Below are positions 6,947-14,624 of a DNA stretch of 64,000 nucleotides, one piece after another. The stretch lies in assembly GCA_002315555.1 (NCBI GenBank), contig DCHF01000026.1, forward strand, positions 1 through 64,000. Reading direction: 5' to 3'. The notes beneath the pieces were generated by a model. That model made no database searches. It saw nothing but the letters and a program-made list of their open reading frames with translations, and had not been told where the DNA came from. Source of the stretch: Lachnospiraceae bacterium UBA1759 (lineage in GTDB: Bacteria > Bacillota > Clostridia > Lachnospirales > Lachnospiraceae). The number at the start of each line of letters is the position of its first letter. The first letter of the stretch is position 1. A program made the translations under genes and the position numbers.

Positions 6947-8611
6947 TCACTCACCGCCTTCCGAAAATACAACCAAATATCCACCCGGAATGTCTTGGTA
7001 GGATGTCGTGTACTCTTCTGCAGCGACAACCGGTATAGACCCTATTGGAAGCTTCTTGGCGCCACTAATTACCAAGAACTGTACCTGTCCTCGTTTTGCA
7101 GTAATTGTGATTTCTTTTAAGGCAAAACGCTCATACTCTAACAGATATTCCAGCACATCGAAAATATATATGGAAAAGCCAGCAGAAAACTGCTTACTCG
7201 GATTCCAATCAAGCTCTGCCTGAATTCCCAGCAGACTCATTGCAGACTTCATATCTTCAAGGCTAAACCTTAAATCATCCTCATGAATCTCGCCGGTTTC
7301 TTTTTGAATCAGCCGCAGATTGCATCGACGTTTTACGTAGGTGCCAAGAAGAACCAGTTCTCGCAGATATGCGTTCCTGCTGTCCGCCAAATCGCGCTTC
7401 TTTGTAATTTCCTTCATCAACCGAAGCTGACCTTGAACCTCTCTTGTTAATTCATCATATATCTGATTTTTCGCTGTCAGGCTTGCTTCCTGATTCTTAG
7501 TTTTGATTTCCTCGTCTAAAAGAGCGCCCTCCTGTGCCAGGGTTTCCGCACTCTGGTTCAATTCGTCGATAGTCTTCCGCAGAAGCGATACGTCTTTATT
7601 CCAGAGAAATAGCCCATCCGCGAATTTGTGCATGTGTAGCTCTTTGCCCGGCTCCACTTCAATACGGCCTTTTTCTTGCAATTCTGCTAATTGCTCCTGG
7701 GAAATCTCTGTCGCGGCTTTGGATGAAAACCTGTACCTGTCATCCCCAATGATCTGCATTCCGACCGTTGCATGCTCAAAAATCTCCCGATACTCCGTGT
7801 TAACGGGGACTAGTCCCATGTAGATGTAGAACTCCCATGTTAGCACCTCGATGTAGTAGCTTTTTGCAAACAACTCAATTACCTCGAGATTTGCCAGGCT
7901 TGGGAGAAGCTGTAGGGACACCACAAAAAATTCAAAGGAGAAAACGACCACCATGATCGGCTCAAATAATGGAATCAGCCATTTCAGTATCTTTCCACGA
8001 TCGGCAAGTTGGTTTCTCTTGTATATTAGTAGCACTCGCACGATCATAAGGACAATTCCGAATCCCAATAACACGAATGTCCCAATATAAGGATGAAAAT
8101 TCAGATTGGGCTGGACTTCCTCCGGGACGGTATAAAACATAAAATGGCGGCTTTCATCCGTAAGGCATAAATAGGCCATCCATATTACCGGGATCATGAG
8201 GAGATGCCAACTCTTACGAACCCGGAAATTGTCCCATTGTCCGATCCCCAACGAGGCATAGATGCTGAGTACCAGAATTAATAATATGGTAGCCTCCAAA
8301 GACAGCCCGCTGACGCGCATCAGCAGAATGTTTTCAATCCAGAAGGTGTCCTGCAGAAAACGAACAGTAAGCCCGGCTAGCATGACCGCCGCTTCAAGCA
8401 TAAGAAAAGCTCGCATGCTTTTTTGGGATACACGGACACAGATTGATATGGCCCACCCACCAATCAGAAATAAATAGCATGCATACAGAATATAGGTTCT
8501 AAATGGATCATCGGGCAAATATCTTAGGCTGACCTGACGATAAAGAGAAACAAAGAACAGCAATAAGAATGCTGCGATATTCATTCGGACTTGTCTTTGA
8601 CGCTCCGTCAT
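6947..8611 (-). CDS. 7-TM kinase-like membrane sensor
   Basis: A 554-residue protein. The N-terminal 240 residues hold about seven hydrophobic helices (histidine-kinase N-terminal 7TM type), followed by a short PAS-like domain (about 270-340), a coiled coil (345-410), and a C-terminal region (410-554) laid out like a histidine kinase. I find no H-box histidine, N-box or G-box, so it should not bind ATP in the normal way. It is translationally linked to a soluble kinase (5962-6945) and a LuxR regulator (5335-5958). I infer that it senses an external signal and passes it to the kinase. The start ATG 8611 has AGGAGG about 10 nt upstream. Confidence 0.75.
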   Translation of the reverse strand: MTERQRQVRMNIAAFLLLFFVSLYRQVSLRYLPDDPFRTYILYACYLFLIGGWAISICVRVSQKSMRAFLMLEAAVMLAGLTVRFLQDTFWIENILLMRVSGLSLEATILLILVLSIYASLGIGQWDNFRVRKSWHLLMIPVIWMAYLCLTDESRHFMFYTVPEEVQPNLNFHPYIGTFVLLGFGIVLMIVRVLLIYKRNQLADRGKILKWLIPLFEPIMVVVFSFEFFVVSLQLLPSLANLEVIELFAKSYYIEVLTWEFYIYMGLVPVNTEYREIFEHATVGMQIIGDDRYRFSSKAATEISQEQLAELQEKGRIEVEPGKELHMHKFADGLFLWNKDVSLLRKTIDELNQSAETLAQEGALLDEEIKTKNQEASLTAKNQIYDELTREVQGQLRLMKEITKKRDLADSRNAYLRELVLLGTYVKRRCNLRLIQKETGEIHEDDLRFSLEDMKSAMSLLGIQAELDWNPSKQFSAGFSIYIFDVLEYLLEYERFALKEITITAKRGQVQFLVISGAKKLPIGSIPVVAAEEYTTSYQDIPGGYLVVFSEGGE

Positions 8612-8712
8612 TCGCCATACCCCTCCTTATCCGATTGTATTTTGCTTGCAAAAGCTTTGTTTTATTGTATTGTAACTCTTTTTCCCCGAAATGCCCCACA
8701 CAAAGAGATAGT
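8606..8712. repeat. Direct repeat, copy 1 (promoter/leader of the 7-TM sensor gene)
   Basis: Near-identical to 9771-9878 over about 107 bp, with a few substitutions and one or two extra T. This copy holds the start codon, ribosome site and upstream region of the 7-TM sensor gene. The second copy has the same leader with no gene attached. The two copies bracket the second lipoprotein gene. Confidence 0.9.
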
Positions 8713-8753
8713 ATCTATTTAAATTGGGCATTTTTTCTTAAATATCGCTACCG

Positions 8754-8838
8754 AGGACACCGAGGATTATAGCAACCTAGAATTAATTCCGGATAGATTC
8801 TTCGAAGAGAGGCGCCAAAGAAACTTCGCAGCACAATT
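8754..8838 (+). pseudogene. Remnant of the RQRNFAA protein
   Basis: The + strand reads E-D-Y-S-N-L-E-L-I-P-D-R-F-F then E-E-R-R-Q-R-N-F-A-A, matching the last 25 or so residues of the protein at 806-1150. No start or N-terminal part remains, and the reading continues past the original stop into a terminator. The fragment lies in the same place relative to lipoprotein copy B as the intact gene does relative to copy A. Confidence 0.6.
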
Positions 8839-8840
8839 TA

Positions 8841-8872
8841 AAAAAAGCCCGGGCGAGTGCTCGGGCTTTTTG
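8841..8872. terminator. Bidirectional terminator
   Basis: AAAAAGCCCG pairs with CGGGCTTTTT around a short loop (GGCGAGTGCT). It closes the lipoprotein gene ending at 8882 and sits as the equivalent of the terminator at 1155-1180. Confidence 0.85.
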
Positions 8873-8881
8873 TCGTGTTGA

Positions 8882-9601
8882 TTAATAGCCGTACCAGCCG
8901 CCGCTACTGGAAAGAACGCCGTCATACGGATTGCCGGAAGGATTGTCTGTCAAATACTCGCAGGTGTATGCGAATATGACGATACCTTCAAGCGACATCG
9001 TGTAATCCTTGGTGTTGAAAGTGTAATCTCCGGATGCTCTAGGTGGCAGAAATACGGTTATGGGTCTTCTGTCGTTACCTTTGATGAAAATGAAGCCGCA
9101 ATGGTCATGGTCACTTCCGTCAGAGAAGTTGATGTATACATCGTAGGTATCATCGGGCTGGAATGTCATTGGCTTTGGGCTGTCCGCTCTTTTGTTTTTG
9201 TCCCAACCAAGAGCTGTTGCCATGTCGTTTACATGCCACACATTGCCATCAATGTAATCCATCACATTGATTTTCGTGGTAATCGTGCTTCCGCCGACCT
9301 GCCAACTATAGGTGCCGTCGGCGTTTCTGTTGGCGCCAGTATCGGAGCCTTCATTAGTATTGCTTGTATCCTCTCTGTCCTTTGCGGCATCATCTGCGTA
9401 AGAGTCGTCGTCGGACTGTATGATGCCGCCGGGATTATTGGTTCCGTCCATAATGCTGGAGTCACCCGTGTCGAAATTCTCGCCAGGGCGGTCGTTGGTT
9501 GTAGTCGCTTCCTGTTTGTCGGTTTTCTGTCCACAACACGTGAGGGCAAGGCAGAGCACCATCGCCATAATTAACACAACAAATGTTATTCTTTTCTTCA
9601 T
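8882..9601 (-). CDS. Lipoprotein, copy B of a duplicated pair
   Basis: A 239-residue paralogue of 1185-1868: the same M-K-K-R-I-T start, signal peptide, Asn/Asp/Ser linker, T-Y-S-W-Q-V-G-G block and C-terminal Y-T-C-E-Y-L helix, here followed by N-P-Y-D-G-V. The lipobox differs: copy A reads L-T-G-C and copy B L-T-C-C, so a Cys occupies the -1 position, which may weaken signal peptidase II processing. Start ATG 9601 sits 9 nt from GGAGG as in copy A. The middle of the protein has diverged (S-D-G-S-D-H-D-H-C-G in copy B). Function unknown. Confidence 0.75.
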   Translation of the reverse strand: MKKRITFVVLIMAMVLCLALTCCGQKTDKQEATTTNDRPGENFDTGDSSIMDGTNNPGGIIQSDDDSYADDAAKDREDTSNTNEGSDTGANRNADGTYSWQVGGSTITTKINVMDYIDGNVWHVNDMATALGWDKNKRADSPKPMTFQPDDTYDVYINFSDGSDHDHCGFIFIKGNDRRPITVFLPPRASGDYTFNTKDYTMSLEGIVIFAYTCEYLTDNPSGNPYDGVLSSSGGWYGY

Positions 9602-9770
9602 GGTATTCACCCTCCATTATTCTGATTTTCTTCAAATGAGAAAAGAATGACCTTAGAATGTGCCGCAATGAAACACACTCAGAACTTAATACCTGTGTAT
9701 CCTGTACTTGGGCAGTATTATAGCACCAAATGCATAAACTGATGGTCTGCATTAAGCGCTTCTATATCGC

Positions 9771-9878
9771 CGTCATTCGCCATACCCCTCCTTATCCGAT
9801 CGTATTTTGTTAGCAAAAGCTTTGTTTTATTGTATTGTAACTCTTTTTTTCCCGAAATGCCCCACACAAAGAGATAGT
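9771..9878. repeat. Direct repeat, copy 2 (orphan leader)
   Basis: Second copy of the 107-bp leader at 8606-8712, including the complement of the ribosome site and start codon of the 7-TM sensor gene. No coding sequence follows it on the leftward strand, because lipoprotein copy B lies there instead. This suggests insertion or a tandem duplication followed by deletion. Confidence 0.9.
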
Positions 9879-9879
9879 T

Positions 9880-10224
9880 TCTATTCATCTATGCTTAAAA
9901 CGGATTTTCTCAGACCTGAAGGATGATTCAGATTTTAAATATACGTACTTTAGGCCGGAAGACAAGCGTTCGGTTAACGCCATTCTAAACAACAAAAATT
10001 ATTATATGTTCGAGATTAGCCATATTATTGGAGGCGTGAAAAGAAAAATCGATAGAATTGCTATAAGAGTTTTCCCGACCTACCGCTCTGTCTCATATTT
10101 AAAGCAATGGGTACCTTATTCAGTTGTGATATTTGCCTTCAAAATGTGCGTTCAAGAACGCATGAAATTTCCTAAGATGCACCGAAGGCCTACAATTCCT
10201 TCAATGAGCCAGGCACAGATTTGA
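9880..10224 (+). pseudogene. Unrecognised coding remnant
   Basis: One frame stays open from at least 9880 to the TGA at 10222-10224. It reads R-I-F-S-D-L-K-D-D-S-D-F-K-Y and later I-I-G-G-V-K-R-K-I-D-R-I-A-I-R-V, which looks like real protein, but there is no ribosome site and the last 70 nt run antiparallel through the CD1845-like gene. I read it as a fragment of an element gene, perhaps a replication or mobilisation protein; this is a guess. The 9611-10151 gap otherwise holds only the repeat at 9771. Confidence 0.35.
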
Positions 10225-10451
10225 GGGAAGATGAAAGCCACAAATGCAATGGCCATCATCTGCAAAGCCTCCCGGCCGGAGCTGATCCTCATCAAGTAAC
10301 TGAGGATGGCAACCACCCAGGCCAGGGTAGAGAGGAGGCCCAGGATCACCGATGCTATGCCGGTGAAGAACGCTCCGATCCACTGACCGATGATGGTCAG
10401 CAGAAGAATCGGCAGTAAGACCACCTTCATTATCAGTTTTACAATCATCAT
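10152..10451 (-). CDS. CD1845-like small membrane protein
   Basis: A 99-residue hydrophobic protein with three predicted membrane helices (about 5-25, 30-52, 62-85) and a short tail ending L-G-N-F-M. Length, helix layout and the ending resemble the CD1845 family found in Tn1549-like conjugative elements. That assignment is from memory of the family pattern. Its start overlaps the stop of the serine recombinase by 4 nt, so it is the second gene of that unit. Its role is unknown. Confidence 0.65.
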   Translation of the reverse strand: MMIVKLIMKVVLLPILLLTIIGQWIGAFFTGIASVILGLLSTLAWVVAILSYLMRISSGREALQMMAIAFVAFIFPQICAWLIEGIVGLRCILGNFMRS

Positions 10452-12841
10452 ACTGCTTCAGCCTCCTTTTCAGCCTTTTTTCGATAATAGTATTCCTTAG
10501 ACTGTTCTCTGTTTCTTTGCTTCTTCGCTTCTAGCTTAGCCGCCGCTTCGGGATCGGTTTCGGCCGCCTGGACCAGCTTATCTCGGCTTCGCTTCGATGC
10601 TTCTCTATAAAATGCACGATGTTCATCAAGCTTTTCCTGTGCGTCGGGATCACCGGCAGCCGCTTGTGCCTTCAGCTCTTTCAAGTCAGCGCTTCTACGT
10701 TCAACATGGCGCCGGTCGTACTCCTTTTGTCTTGCAGTAATATGCTCGGCATACTCAGGATCTTCAGCCATACGCTGTTCCTGAATGGTTCGTCTTTCTT
10801 CCCGGACTACTGCCTCTGCGGAAAGCAGATCAGAATATTCTTGGGCAGCAGCCTCATTCGTCTTGGCCTTTTCCTTAAGGGCCGCCCTGGCAGCCTTTTT
10901 CTTTGCATTCTGCCGATCAAGACGGCCTCGATAGAGTTCAGCCTGCCGTGCTGCATACTCGGGATCAACCGCAGCCTTGGCTTCAGATTCTTCCTTGTAT
11001 CGGCGATTCCTTTCTCGAATGCTGGCAAGATGCTCTTCATAGACTCTTGCAGCTTCGGGATCCGTTTTGGCTGCTTCCTTGATATCAGACCATTTCTGCT
11101 TGCGCTGCTTTTCAGCCTTCTCCTTGGCAGCTTTTTTGCGCTCTTTCTTGACCTTCTCAGTCTTAACTGCCTGTTCCTTTTCGGCGGCAAGTTCTTCGGG
11201 AGAGATGGGAACGACATAGGGACCGATGAAATTGAAATGGATATCAACCACGATCTGCCGGTTATAACGATTCCCGGTAGGCTGATGAACCACGACCTTC
11301 TCAATGAAATCATAGAGAACAGGAGTAGTGATCTCATCCATATCTCGGTACTTCTTGACCAGAGCGATGAAGGAATCCTTCTTTAACCCCTTGCTCTTGC
11401 CTTTGTCACTGATCACCTTTAATGCCTTGACACGTTCCTCCAGCTGCTGTTGCTCCGCATCATAATCGGCCATCAGCTTCTGAAACTGTCTGTCAGGAAG
11501 ATTGCCAAGTACATGAGCCTCAAAAGTTCCTTTGACCAGGAGATCCAGTTCCTCGATACGCTTTTCAGCCAATCGGAGTTCCTTGCGTTCTTCGGTGGAT
11601 ATCATTTCCTGCTGGGCCTCCCACTGGGTCCGAAGCTGTTCGACAAACTCAGCCTCATCCTGAAGTACATGCCTGCTCACAGATCGGATCGCCTTCTCGA
11701 TAATCATCTCAAGAGTAGATGCCTTGATATAGTGGGTGCCAATACAAGCATACCTGGGATTACGATAGTTGTTGCAGGAAAAGAATTCGTCGCTGTCGTA
11801 ACGCTTACCATCATCACGATGGACCGCATTGGAGCTGTGGAAGGTCAGCTGCCTGCCACAGTCGGCGCAGAACACAAGGCCTGACAACCGATGCGTATAA
11901 CTTCCGTTTTTCAGTTTCTTGGGCTTCCTTTGCCGGATACGCTGAACCTTCTCCCATAGTTCTTCACTGATGATCGGCTCATGTGTGTTAGGGAAGATGA
12001 TCAGCTCATCTGCCGTTGCCCTTCGGCGCTTCTTAGTCTTGAAATTTTCAAGGATCGTCTTGCCCAAAACTGTACTGCCGATGTATTCCTGCCGGTCAAG
12101 GATGTACCCGATCGTAGTCGGGTGCCACTCATAAGGATCGTACAAGTTGGCATGACGGCTGTTCTCAGGATGATGCTTCATCTGATAGGCCGATGGGTTC
12201 ATGATGCGGTCTGCTTCGAGTGCTTCTTTGATAGCAGATATTGCTTTGCCATCCGCAGCCATCTCAAAGATACGCTTCACTACGACAGCTGCTTCGGGAT
12301 CCACATACAAGGTCTGCTTGTCATCCGGCCGGCGGGTGTAGCCATAAGGGATACTGCCGCTGCATCGCTTGCCATCCTGCATCCTGGAACGGAAGATTGC
12401 CCGGATCTTGTTGCTGGTATCCTTGGCATACCATTCGTTCATGATATTCAGGAAGGGAGCGAAGTCATTCTCCATCGGATTGGCGCTGTCCACATTGTTG
12501 TTGATTGCAATGAAGCGCACACCCTTGTTGGGGAACATGATCTCAGTGTAGAAACCAACCTGAAGGTAGTTTCTTCCGAAGCGGCTCATGTCCTTCACGA
12601 TGACGGTCGAGATGTGACCGGCTTCGATTTCCTCCAGCATTTCGTTGAATGCCGGACGATTGAAGTTGATGCCAGTGTAACCATCATCAGAGAAATGCCT
12701 GATATTCAGAAAACCATGCTGAACAGCATAATCTTCAAGGTACTTCTTCTGATTGAGGATACTGTTGGATGTACCTTGGATCTCATCGTCCCTGGACAGT
12801 CGCTCATAGAGAGCAGTGTATCTGCCTTCCGTTTTAACCAT
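10448..12841 (-). CDS. Large serine recombinase with repeated C-terminal tail
   Basis: A 797-residue site-specific recombinase of the TnpX/Tn4451 and Tn1549 class, which excises and inserts circular elements. The resolvase domain (about 8-155) starts Y-E-R-L-S-R with catalytic Ser16 and has the arginine-containing M-S-R-F-G-R-N. Next come a recombinase domain (about 165-290), a zinc-ribbon region (C-A-D-C-G at about 330, later Cys residues) and a coiled coil (about 400-470). From about 583 to the end an unusual highly charged tail carries six repeats starting T-D-P-E-A-A, V-D-P-E-Y-A, T-N-E-A-A-A, E-D-P-E-Y-A, G-D-P-D-A-Q and T-D-P-E-A-A, spaced 32-37 residues. The catalytic part appears intact. 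The start ATG has a TCCTCC complement (GGAGGA) nearby. Confidence 0.9.
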   Translation of the reverse strand: MVKTEGRYTALYERLSRDDEIQGTSNSILNQKKYLEDYAVQHGFLNIRHFSDDGYTGINFNRPAFNEMLEEIEAGHISTVIVKDMSRFGRNYLQVGFYTEIMFPNKGVRFIAINNNVDSANPMENDFAPFLNIMNEWYAKDTSNKIRAIFRSRMQDGKRCSGSIPYGYTRRPDDKQTLYVDPEAAVVVKRIFEMAADGKAISAIKEALEADRIMNPSAYQMKHHPENSRHANLYDPYEWHPTTIGYILDRQEYIGSTVLGKTILENFKTKKRRRATADELIIFPNTHEPIISEELWEKVQRIRQRKPKKLKNGSYTHRLSGLVFCADCGRQLTFHSSNAVHRDDGKRYDSDEFFSCNNYRNPRYACIGTHYIKASTLEMIIEKAIRSVSRHVLQDEAEFVEQLRTQWEAQQEMISTEERKELRLAEKRIEELDLLVKGTFEAHVLGNLPDRQFQKLMADYDAEQQQLEERVKALKVISDKGKSKGLKKDSFIALVKKYRDMDEITTPVLYDFIEKVVVHQPTGNRYNRQIVVDIHFNFIGPYVVPISPEELAAEKEQAVKTEKVKKERKKAAKEKAEKQRKQKWSDIKEAAKTDPEAARVYEEHLASIRERNRRYKEESEAKAAVDPEYAARQAELYRGRLDRQNAKKKAARAALKEKAKTNEAAAQEYSDLLSAEAVVREERRTIQEQRMAEDPEYAEHITARQKEYDRRHVERRSADLKELKAQAAAGDPDAQEKLDEHRAFYREASKRSRDKLVQAAETDPEAAAKLEAKKQRNREQSKEYYYRKKAEKEAEAV

Positions 12842-13163
12842 AATTCTTTTCCTCCTTTCTCATATCGCTTTCAGATATGTATTTTTTTGAATTAAGGTTG
12901 AAAACGCATACAACCTCTTCACCTACAGAGTCTAACTCTTGGGCTGCCGTGTTTCAGAAGCACATGTTCCGATAACAACGTACGGAGTCCTTGCGATGCT
13001 TTCGGAAAGAGTAAGGACTTATATGCAAGAGAACAATAACAGATAGATATGCTATTTTGTAATAAGTGGTATAACAAATCATTTGTTAACTCTTTGTTGC
13101 GGATATGATAGTGTGAAAGTGGGGGTAATTAATGGATATCAAATGTATTTTTGGAGGGAAAGT
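12842..13163. promoter_or_regulatory. Inverted-repeat-rich region upstream of the recombinase
   Basis: No gene fits here. Inverted repeats seen: CATATC/GATATG (12861-12866 with 12874-12879), beside the recombinase ribosome site; AGGTTG/CAACCT (12895-12900 with 12911-12916); AGTCCTT/AAGGACT (about 12989-13019), with CTTTC/GAAAG inside it; and the 17-bp palindrome TAACAAATCATTTGTTA (13072-13088). In Tn4451-type elements the tnpX promoter overlaps the element end, so an attachment site may lie here. I cannot define its core without a second copy. Confidence 0.5.
13072..13088. promoter_or_regulatory. Perfect 17-bp palindrome, operator candidate
   Basis: TAACAAAT and ATTTGTTA flank a central C. 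It lies 76 nt before the start of the lipoprotein gene at 13164 and may be an operator for the lipoprotein/LysR pair. The LysR product downstream is a possible binder, although LysR boxes are usually T-N11-A. Confidence 0.45.
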
Positions 13164-13616
13164 ATGAAGAACAGAGTTATGATCAGTGGGGTCTTGATAT
13201 TATGCCTGGTATTTTTTATAACCGGCTGCCAATCAAAACAATATGACATGGCAGCATTTTCGGATTCAGTTGACGTGGAACTTGTTGACATTCAACAGCT
13301 TGAAAACAGTCAGAATGTAATCGTGAGAATTCGCAATAACGCTGAAAATAAACTGGTAGATCCACATGTCTATGTGAGTATGCCTGTAAAAACAAGCGAG
13401 ACGTCCTATCAGATCAATAAGTTTGAAGTTGAAATCAAAGATATTCCGCTTGTCATTGATCCTTTAGAAGAGATTCAGGTTTCTGTTGTAATAGATAATG
13501 TACTGGATGCAGACATAGTATATGAGGGCTGTGTTCAATATCGGATGACAGGCTATCAGGAAACTGTGAAGAACGAAAAACGTTTTGAAAAGTCCGGAGT
13601 CTGGGGAAAGGAGTAA
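13164..13616 (+). CDS. Lipoprotein of unknown function
   Basis: A 150-residue product with a signal peptide and lipobox F-I-T-G-C. The mature part looks like a single beta-sandwich domain, with V-I-V-R-I-R-N-N-A-E-N-K-L-V and I-Q-V-S-V-V-I-D-N-V. It resembles small Ig/FxLYD-like lipoprotein domains, without certainty. The start is ATG 13164 with GGAGGGAA 7 nt upstream; a longer frame from 13083 has no site. The LysR gene begins 5 nt after its stop, so the two are probably cotranscribed. Confidence 0.7.
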   Translation: MKNRVMISGVLILCLVFFITGCQSKQYDMAAFSDSVDVELVDIQQLENSQNVIVRIRNNAENKLVDPHVYVSMPVKTSETSYQINKFEVEIKDIPLVIDPLEEIQVSVVIDNVLDADIVYEGCVQYRMTGYQETVKNEKRFEKSGVWGKE

Positions 13617-13621
13617 CCTTT

Positions 13622-14539
13622 ATGGGAGTCATTGATGTGCTTTCAAATAAACATTATGATGTGTTTAATGCCGTATGCAGAAATGGAAGCATGACAAAAG
13701 CGGCCCTGGAATTGTGTACGACCCAGCCTGCGATTTCCAAATATATTAAAGAATTAGAAAATTTTTATGGGATACCGCTATTTATCCGGGAACGTGGGCA
13801 ATTGAAATTGACCGGAAAAGGAGAAATGCTCTATGATTTTACAGAGCATATTAAACGGCAATTCACGGAGATTAATGAACAGTTGCTGGATGGAAAAAAT
13901 AGTATTTCACATCTTTCAATAGGTGTCATTCCATCATTTGGCGAATCGCTGCTTCCATATGTGATTCCGCGAATAGAAAAACTTTTTTCGTTGGAGAATG
14001 ACAAACTTTCTTGCGCTGTTTATTCCACAACTAAGCTTCTTCAACTGCTCCTGGATGAGGAATTGGATTTTGTGTTGATTGATAAAGCTCCGGGGGAACA
14101 GTATCCAACATTGACGTATGAATATATATATACTTCTGAACAAAAGGCGATTTGCGCTAAAGATGCAGATTACCCGGAGGAATTGACCTTTGATGAATTG
14201 GCAAAACTGCCGCTTCTTCTCAAAGAACCAGGGAGTGGGGCTCGTATGATTTGCGATGGTGCATTTTCTGAATGGGGACTTGTTCCCAATATTCGAATTG
14301 TCAGTTCTGCTTCGTATACCCTTCTGGGACTGGCCGCTCATAATATGGGAGTTGCAATCTTATCTGAAGAAATGCTTAAAAGTGATCCACGGTACCAAGC
14401 GATTCGCGAGATCAAAATAAAAGACCGGGTGCTCAAACGAGCATTTTATGTGTGCTATAATAATAAGTATCGTTATACCGGAAAGAGTGAGATGGTGAAG
14501 CAAGTGTTGTTAGATTGTTTAGCGAAACTTGCAGAGTAA
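13622..14539 (+). CDS. LysR-family transcriptional regulator
   Basis: A 305-residue regulator. The N-terminal winged HTH (about 8-68) has the LysR signature G-S-M-T-K-A-A-L-E-L and T-T-Q-P-A-I-S-K-Y-I-K-E-L-E; the substrate-binding domain (about 90-300) follows. The ATG at 13622 has GGAGT 8 nt upstream. Inducer unknown. LysR regulators usually control a divergent or adjacent gene; here only the lipoprotein upstream and the pseudogene downstream are near. The gene is AT-rich like the accessory region. Confidence 0.9.
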   Translation: MGVIDVLSNKHYDVFNAVCRNGSMTKAALELCTTQPAISKYIKELENFYGIPLFIRERGQLKLTGKGEMLYDFTEHIKRQFTEINEQLLDGKNSISHLSIGVIPSFGESLLPYVIPRIEKLFSLENDKLSCAVYSTTKLLQLLLDEELDFVLIDKAPGEQYPTLTYEYIYTSEQKAICAKDADYPEELTFDELAKLPLLLKEPGSGARMICDGAFSEWGLVPNIRIVSSASYTLLGLAAHNMGVAILSEEMLKSDPRYQAIREIKIKDRVLKRAFYVCYNNKYRYTGKSEMVKQVLLDCLAKLAE

Positions 14540-14572
14540 ATGTGTTTTGGAAAAAACAAGTAGAATGAAATA

Positions 14573-14602
14573 GGGCCCGAGAGAATGAACTCTCGGGCCT
14601 TG
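14573..14602 (+). terminator. Terminator hairpin after the LysR gene
   Basis: GGCCCGAGAG and CTCTCGGGCC form a 10-bp stem around a 6-nt loop. The T-run is poor (TTGTGG), but the stem is strong. It separates convergent genes ending at 14539 and 14625. Confidence 0.7.
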
Positions 14603-14624
14603 TGGATTTGTTTATCTCTATAAT

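Noticed and set aside
7029..7029. Longer N-terminus of the soluble kinase from 7029
   Set aside because: That stretch lies inside the sensor gene, and ATG 6945 sits in the expected coupling position.
10619..12895. Long + strand frames opposite the recombinase (255 and 304 codons)
   Set aside because: Antisense shadows of a clear serine recombinase; no ribosome sites or recognisable domains.
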